Positions 59,255 through 64,000 of a DNA stretch of 64,000 nucleotides are shown one piece after another. Source of the DNA: CALVLD01 sp964467585 (GTDB lineage Bacteria; Bacillota; Clostridia; Christensenellales; CAG-138); assembly GCA_964467585.1 (NCBI GenBank), contig CAYXRF010000001.1:62001-126000 (forward strand), given 5' to 3'. A program made the position numbers and the translations under genes. Numbering within the stretch: the stretch's first letter is position 1; each line of letters opens with the position of its first letter. The notes below the pieces were generated by a model, which was given only the letters and a program-made list of their open reading frames with translations, was not told the DNA's origin and ran no database searches.

Positions 59255-60467
59255 CTTTATAGAACTCCTCCCCAAAGCTTATGCCCATCTGTTTAAGATC
59301 GTCTTTGGAATACGAATTACCACGCTTATAGCTTGCCTTGCTCTGCTTGTGGGCAAACCCTTCGTTATTTTTCATGTGTGCGTCATAGTATGCACGCGCT
59401 GCACTCACTGAAGAGATGCCCTTATCATGCCATTCCGACACGATACCTTTCATTGCGGAAAACTGCTGACGCATACCCACCGCCAGCTCGGCGGCAAGAA
59501 ATATAAGCTCCGCGCTAATGCGCCAATCAACAATCCACTCGCGCACACAGAGACGATCCTCCGCCGACGGCTTTCGCTTAATGCCCGCACGGGCAAACGC
59601 ATCACGCGCAACCTCGTATATGCGGTCGTCATCCTTCTGCATTTTTGCAATGGCGTCCGCGTTTATCGCGCCCCCCTGTCTCCATGTGTCAAGCACGGAA
59701 TCAAGATACTTAAAGCTGGGATTGCCCGCGGCGGTCATCTCGGCGCACGCAAGCTCAATAGATGACGCCTCAAAGCCCCAACCGGAGGTCCACTTCTCAT
59801 AAAGAGCAAGCTCGTCTTCTGTGGGCATACGCCTTTTGTTGAGACGCTTCAATATCGCCGCCGCGCCGCCTCTCAGCAGCTTCTCCGCCTCAAAATGCTC
59901 CATAACGGCGTCACGCGTAAGCGCGCCCGCGCCGGAAAGAGTGCGCGCCACCGCATCCATGTACGAAACACTTACTCTCGCTCCCTTAGTATCAAGGCAA
60001 TGCCGCACTATTTCAATCGCGGCGGATTGCTCAAAGCCAAACACATCAAGCCAATCGTATATTTTTGAAAGCTCCGCGCCCGAAAGCATACGGGTTCCCA
60101 ACACAGTCTGCAAGCTGCCGATAAAAGCGGAATAGCGTGCGTCGCTTGGCAAGGATCGGGTGACGCCGACAGGACTGTATTCCTTTAGGTTAAAATACTG
60201 CACCTGCATCGGCTCGTCGGCAACCACACGCAGAACGCCGCGGGACTCCCAATAGGCATACGCTGCGCGAAGCTCCGAATCGCTTACCGCAAGCGCGGCG
60301 GCAATGTCGCTGTCATTGCAGTGCGGGCATGCCATAAGCATCAGCCCGTACAGATATGCCTTTACCGCAAGCTCCGGTGCATCAGGCATATACTCGGTTA
60401 TAAAAATATTGTCAACGAGAGTAACGTCAAACAAACCTTTATCCTTAACAAATACTACCTTTGACAT
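59238..60467 (-). CDS. DnaD-domain replication initiation protein
   Basis: A 409-residue protein with an N-terminal winged-helix part (about 1-95; LVDNIFITEYMPDAPELAVK, then DIAAALAVSDSELRAAYAYW) and two DnaD/DnaB_2-like helical domains (about 125-200 and 205-350), the second being the ssDNA-binding type with YExxYxKW-like WTSGWGFEAS and IVDWRISAELI stretches. In Firmicutes such DnaD/DnaB proteins link DnaA or PriA to the helicase loader. The ATG at 60467 follows GAGG. It heads a unit with dnaI, driven by a strong promoter at 60527-60555. Confidence 0.88.
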   Translation of the reverse strand: MSKVVFVKDKGLFDVTLVDNIFITEYMPDAPELAVKAYLYGLMLMACPHCNDSDIAAALAVSDSELRAAYAYWESRGVLRVVADEPMQVQYFNLKEYSPVGVTRSLPSDARYSAFIGSLQTVLGTRMLSGAELSKIYDWLDVFGFEQSAAIEIVRHCLDTKGARVSVSYMDAVARTLSGAGALTRDAVMEHFEAEKLLRGGAAAILKRLNKRRMPTEDELALYEKWTSGWGFEASSIELACAEMTAAGNPSFKYLDSVLDTWRQGGAINADAIAKMQKDDDRIYEVARDAFARAGIKRKPSAEDRLCVREWIVDWRISAELIFLAAELAVGMRQQFSAMKGIVSEWHDKGISSVSAARAYYDAHMKNNEGFAHKQSKASYKRGNSYSKDDLKQMGISFGEEFYKDDDKD

Positions 60468-60526
60468 ATAAACCTCAGGCGGGGGACAAAGAATTTCCGT
60501 CTATCGGACGCCGTCCCACACTCGTG

Positions 60527-60555
60527 ATATTAGCATAAATCGTCATCCGCGTCAA
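60527..60555 (-). promoter_or_regulatory. Promoter of the dnaD-dnaI operon
   Basis: On the minus strand TTGACG (60555-60550), a 17-bp spacer and TAATAT (60532-60527). A small hairpin (GGACG/CGTCC) lies in the leader. Confidence 0.65.
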
Positions 60556-60683
60556 CGCGAATCGTACTGTGTGCGGCTACGGCGGCTTGAGGCTGATATC
60601 GACTTGCACGGCATAGCCTGAAACGAAGCTCGTTTTTGCCGATTTGCCAAAAAACTATATTTAACGGCAATGTTAAACCGCCA

Positions 60684-60712
60684 TTGAAATGAACGACCGT
60701 GTATGATACAAT
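60684..60712 (+). promoter_or_regulatory. Promoter of the TPP riboswitch-thiT transcript
   Basis: TTGAAA (60684-60689), a 17-bp spacer and TACAAT (60707-60712), about 35 bases before the aptamer. Confidence 0.6.
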
Positions 60713-60748
60713 ACTGTTGATGTTACGGCATTGACCTTGCCGTTCATC

Positions 60749-60823
60749 ATCCGCTGGGGGTGCCGATTGGCTGAGATAACACCCTTAGAACCTGTGGGAT
60801 AATACCCTTGAAGGGAAGCGGTA
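60749..60823 (+). promoter_or_regulatory. TPP (thiamine pyrophosphate) riboswitch aptamer
   Basis: The thi-box signature is clear: GGGGGTGCC (from 60756), GGCTGAGATAACACCCTT, then AGAACCTGTGGGATAATACC and GAAGGGAAGCGG. P1 pairs CCGCT (60751-60755) with AGCGG (60817-60821). It precedes the thiamine transporter gene thiT and should shut it off when TPP is high. Confidence 0.95.
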
Positions 60824-60851
60824 CGGACTTTGACCGAAGAGCGCTTTCGGG

Positions 60852-60881
60852 TCCTCCGCACCGTGCGGAGGATTTTATTTA
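60852..60881 (+). terminator. Riboswitch-controlled terminator
   Basis: TCCTCCGCA (60852-60860) pairs with TGCGGAGGA (60864-60872), followed by TTTTATTTAT. It lies between the TPP aptamer and the thiT ribosome site, so control is by transcription termination. Confidence 0.85.
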
Positions 60882-60897
60882 TATTTGGAGGTGCTTT

Positions 60898-61647
60898 ATG
60901 AAAAAATGGGTCAAAATTGTGCTGCTTGTCGCGCTTGCGGTTATATTCGCCGCTGCGCTGACAATCTATCTGACTGACAGTCTTTCGGATGCGGACGCCG
61001 ATAAGGAAGACGTTGTTAAGCAAGTCACATGCCTTGTGGTAATGGCGGGCGTTGCGGCGATAGCTCTTGTGTTTTTGCTGTATTCGTTCAATACACTGCA
61101 TTCCTTCACCACACGCTCGTTGATTGACGGGGCGCTGTGCATCGCCTTGGCGTTTGTACTGAGCTATATAAAGCTTTGGTCAATGCCAACGGGAGGTTCG
61201 ATAACGCTTGCTTCAATGCTTCCGCTGTGTATATATGCAAACAGACACGGCGTTCGGGACGGGCTTATCGCGGGCGTGCTGTATGGGCTCCTTCAGTTCA
61301 TACAAAACCCATCGTTCCTGAGCGTATGGCAGTTTCTGTTGGAGTACCCGATTGCCTTTGGCGTGATAGCTCTGGGTGGATTCTTCAAAAAGCTTCCGCT
61401 TACAATTTTGGTTAGCTGCTTCCTTCGGTTTCTTTGCCACTTCTTTGCGTCGATTGTTTTCTGGGGCGAATATCTTTCACAGGATTATTCAAGTCTGTGG
61501 ATTGCTTCTCTTGTGTATAATGGGATCTACATGGGAGTTGACACAGCGATTTGCCTTATAATATCGCTGCTTCCGCCCGTTACAAAGGCGTTGGACAGAA
61601 TAATGCCCAGACCAAACCATAAAGAAAAAGAAGAGTCTGCGGCTTAA
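60898..61647 (+). CDS. thiT: Thiamine transporter ThiT (ECF S-component)
   Basis: ThiT is the substrate-binding membrane subunit of an energy-coupling-factor thiamine importer. The ThiT domain covers about residues 75-235, with LIDGALCIALAFVLSYIKLW, MPTGGSITLASMLPLCIYAN (the conserved PxGGSIT) and the EYPIAFGVIAL helix; family knowledge puts the thiamine-binding Trp, Glu and His in these helices. The first 70 residues hold two additional membrane helices not usual for ThiT. TPP riboswitch upstream confirms the ligand. The ATG at 60898 follows GGAGG. Confidence 0.93.
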   Translation: MKKWVKIVLLVALAVIFAAALTIYLTDSLSDADADKEDVVKQVTCLVVMAGVAAIALVFLLYSFNTLHSFTTRSLIDGALCIALAFVLSYIKLWSMPTGGSITLASMLPLCIYANRHGVRDGLIAGVLYGLLQFIQNPSFLSVWQFLLEYPIAFGVIALGGFFKKLPLTILVSCFLRFLCHFFASIVFWGEYLSQDYSSLWIASLVYNGIYMGVDTAICLIISLLPPVTKALDRIMPRPNHKEKEESAA

Positions 61648-61671
61648 CAACATGTGTTGCCAAAACAACAG

Positions 61672-61707
61672 GGGAGGGAGCTACGTCGCGCACCCTCCCA
61701 TTTTTTT
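61672..61707 (+). terminator. Terminator of thiT
   Basis: GGGAGGG (61672-61678) pairs with CCCTCCC (61693-61699), followed by A and seven T. It reaches into the stop codon of the convergent priA gene. Confidence 0.85.
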
Positions 61708-63970
61708 ATAACAGCTCATCCGGATTAATCTCTATCCCTCTGAAGCCTTCAACATTTGTTTCGTCCGCCAGACCCCAAAGAGCCGAGATGGCGTCTGATG
61801 TGTTTTTTGTGCGTGCAAGCTTGATAAGCACGGCATAGCGAAACAGTCCTGCCCTTTTTCTTATCGGAGCAGCATCTGCGGCAACGAATATCAGTTCCTT
61901 CTCGGCATTATGCGTGTGCAGGACTGAAAGCAAAACTTCCTTTGCATTTTCGCAAAAGCTGTTCGCGGCGTTGGCGGCACAGCTCTCGTCCTCACACTCA
62001 AACAATGCACGGGCGAATACCGCAAACGGAGGAAAAAGCGTGCGCAGTCTGTCACGAATCTCTAACTCATAAAAGCCAATATAATCATGCTTGGAGGCGT
62101 ACTGTATCGCCCTGTGATAAGGCGCGTTGGTCTGAATGACGACAATACCCTTGTTAACGCTTGCATCGCCCGCTCGACCGGCACGCCCCGCAACCTGCGT
62201 CAGTAATTGAAAGGTTCTTTCCCCGCTGCGGTAGTCCGAGTGAAACAGTGATGAATCGGCAAAAACGACTCCAACCAATGTGACGTTTGGAATGTCAAGC
62301 CCCTTCGCAACCATTTGGGTTCCTATAAGAACATCGGCGTTGCCGGCAGAAAAGCTGTCAAGTATATCACGGTGAGAGGTTTTGCCGCCGGTGGTATCAG
62401 TATCCATGCGCAAACAGCGAACGTTCGGCATCAGCCTTTTAAGCTGCTCCTCAACCTGCTGGGTGCCAATGCCCGAGTATTTGATAAAGCGTGAACCGCA
62501 CGCGGGACATATTGACGGAACGGACGCGGAATAACCGCAATAGTGACAGCGAAGCTTTTCGTCAAAACGATGATATGTCATAGCAACGTCACAGTTGGGA
62601 CATTTGAATACATAACCGCAGGCACGGCATTCGCCATGATAGGAGTATCCGCGGCGATTCAAAAACAATATCGCCTGATTACCCGACCCGACGCATGATA
62701 GCAGTTTTTTTTCAAGTGAGTTCGAAAAAATCCCATTGTTGCCGCTCATAAATTCTGAACGCATATCCACAATTTCAACCTCGGGCATGGGTATCCCGTT
62801 GACCCTTTCGGGCAGAGACAGCAGCTTGTACGCGCCTTGCTTTGCGCGCAGATATGACAGAAGCTGCGGCGTTGCGCTGCCCAGCACAAGCTTGGCGGAA
62901 TTCATTCGCACTCGTCTTATCGCAACCTCGTCTGCGGAATATCGGGGGGAGGATTCCGAATGATAGGAGGGCTCATGCTCCTCGTCAATTACTATCAGTC
63001 CAAGCTTCTCAACGGGGGCGAACACTGCGCTTCTTGCGCCAACCACAACTCGCGCTTTGCCAAGCCGAATGCGCCGCCATTCGTCAAAACGTTCTCCAAC
63101 GCTTAAATGACTGTGAAGAACCGCAACTGTATCGCCGAAACGCTTTCTGAATCTGTCGGTAGTCTGCGGAGTGAGCGCAATCTCCGGAACAAGAGCGATA
63201 GCGCCGCCTCCGCTGTCAAGCACATGCTGTATAGCGTTGAGATATACCTCGGTTTTGCCGCTGCCGGTAACTCCGTGCAGCAAAAAGCAATCGCCTGCAT
63301 CGCCGTTGTTTATTGCCTCAACGGCAGCTCGCTGCGAATCGGTAAGACATGGGGGAGAGTCCCTTTCGACCGTATTTAAAAACGGACTGCGGAATGTCAC
63401 CCGACCGCCCTCAGCCAAATACCCTTTTTTGACAAGCACACGTAAAGCGGCGCCACTGTTGGGCACAAAAGCATACAGGTCTGATATCTCAACCTCAGAG
63501 TTCATTTTTGCAAGAAGCTCAAATACCTCAAGCTGAGTTTCAGAGCGCGGAGTACCATCTTTTTTAAGCAGCGACTGCCTTGCGGCAACAACATCAAGAC
63601 CATCCGCAACCATAACGGTGCGCACGGTCTTTTCTTTCACGCCGGCTCCTCGAAGCTGTGCGGGTATCATCAGCCTTAACGCATCGCAAAGCGTGCAATG
63701 ATACGCACGTTTTATCCACTTTGCAAGGGCAATTTGTTCATCAAAAAGCACTGTGTAGGGCTCGCAGGGACGAATAATATCTTTTATCTCATAATCTGTA
63801 TCATTATCTTTGCAGACCTCAATAACAAAGCCCTCGGTCGGACGATTGCCGCGACCGAAAGGAACAAGCACGCGCTGACCGACCGCAACGGAAATACCCT
63901 CGGGGATACGATAGGTAAATAGCCTGTCAATGTGAGAATTTGCTATATCGACAATGAGCTTTGCAAACAA
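61706..63970 (-). CDS. priA: Primosomal protein N' (replication restart helicase PriA)
   Basis: PriA is a 3'-to-5' helicase that recognises stalled forks and loads the primosome. The 754 residues include the 3'-DNA-binding domain (about 1-100), Walker A GVTGSGKTEVY (about 233-243), the DEEH box VIDEEHEPSYH (about 323-333), a zinc-binding segment with four CxxC pairs (CRACGYVFKCPNCD, then CHYCGYSASVPSICPACG, about 445-495), and helicase motifs V-VI (GTQMVAKGLDIPNV, then QVAGRAGRAGD). The start is a TTG at 63970 with GGGGGG upstream; no in-frame ATG fits the conserved N-terminus. The gene is complete, and 30 bases remain before the window end. Confidence 0.95.
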   Translation of the reverse strand: MFAKLIVDIANSHIDRLFTYRIPEGISVAVGQRVLVPFGRGNRPTEGFVIEVCKDNDTDYEIKDIIRPCEPYTVLFDEQIALAKWIKRAYHCTLCDALRLMIPAQLRGAGVKEKTVRTVMVADGLDVVAARQSLLKKDGTPRSETQLEVFELLAKMNSEVEISDLYAFVPNSGAALRVLVKKGYLAEGGRVTFRSPFLNTVERDSPPCLTDSQRAAVEAINNGDAGDCFLLHGVTGSGKTEVYLNAIQHVLDSGGGAIALVPEIALTPQTTDRFRKRFGDTVAVLHSHLSVGERFDEWRRIRLGKARVVVGARSAVFAPVEKLGLIVIDEEHEPSYHSESSPRYSADEVAIRRVRMNSAKLVLGSATPQLLSYLRAKQGAYKLLSLPERVNGIPMPEVEIVDMRSEFMSGNNGIFSNSLEKKLLSCVGSGNQAILFLNRRGYSYHGECRACGYVFKCPNCDVAMTYHRFDEKLRCHYCGYSASVPSICPACGSRFIKYSGIGTQQVEEQLKRLMPNVRCLRMDTDTTGGKTSHRDILDSFSAGNADVLIGTQMVAKGLDIPNVTLVGVVFADSSLFHSDYRSGERTFQLLTQVAGRAGRAGDASVNKGIVVIQTNAPYHRAIQYASKHDYIGFYELEIRDRLRTLFPPFAVFARALFECEDESCAANAANSFCENAKEVLLSVLHTHNAEKELIFVAADAAPIRKRAGLFRYAVLIKLARTKNTSDAISALWGLADETNVEGFRGIEINPDELL

Positions 63971-64000
63971 AACCGCACACCCCCCGACGCAAAACGTTGG

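Overview
The window reads as chromosomal DNA of an endospore-type, diderm-free Bacillota (class Clostridia is the best guess; I cannot name a genus). The evidence is the gene content: a dcw cell-division cluster headed by mraZ-rsmH, a DnaD/DnaI/PriA primosome set, a SpoVD-like PBP with PASTA domains, a SpoIIQ-like M23 protein beside murA, a PdaB-like deacetylase, a YetF(DUF421)-DUF4363 pair, lar genes, strong GGAGG ribosome sites and a MurE carrying the DNPR motif of meso-diaminopimelate enzymes. Base composition looks even throughout, and I see no insertion sequence, prophage, integrase or CRISPR array. This is mostly a core-genome region.

Layout. 1-9963 (all minus): folD (cut by the window edge), a CyuA/YhaM-type cysteine desulfidase, a phosphoesterase, an acidic zinc-ribbon protein, engB, asnS, then the polyamine import operon (XRE-cupin regulator, potA, potB, potC, potD). 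10218-18004: a LysR regulator divergent from a Gate-domain membrane protein, an unknown 342-residue protein, an RpiR regulator overlapping a PHP hydrolase, and two envelope-anchored proteins (zinc ribbon/TPR and SPOR). 18088-29652: murA with an M23 peptidase, a CpsB-type phosphatase, lipoproteins, ddl-murF-patatin, the DUF4363/DUF421 pair and a DUF3810 protein. 30426-37182: a MerR-controlled flavodoxin/alcohol dehydrogenase operon, a GT2-GtrA glycosyltransferase, and a CadC-type/HMA/P1B-ATPase metal efflux operon. 37329-50616 (minus): mraZ, rsmH, ftsL, spoVD/ftsI, murE, mraY, murD, ftsW, ftsQ, ftsA, ftsZ. 50852-63970: maf, a divergent MreB-like protein, nitroreductase, tRNA-Asn, larE-larB-larC, deacetylase, dnaI-dnaD, a TPP riboswitch with thiT, and priA.

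Together, murA, ddl, murF, murE, mraY, murD, spoVD and ftsW cover most of the cytoplasmic and membrane steps of peptidoglycan precursor synthesis plus septal assembly by FtsZ/A/Q/L/W. MurB, MurC and MurG are not in the window. PriA, DnaD and DnaI would load the replicative helicase.

The observation I would follow first is not a protein. Between mraY and murD, at 43724-43893 on the minus strand, is a compact element with an 11-bp closing helix next to a run of seven U, a second helix, a possible pseudoknot and a competing hairpin. No obvious promoter lies between it and murD, so it could be an attenuator inside the dcw operon. A 13-bp perfect inverted repeat upstream of the ftsA promoter, an MreB relative lacking the usual phosphate-2 motif, and a (His-Asp)16 tract in LarC are further points of interest.
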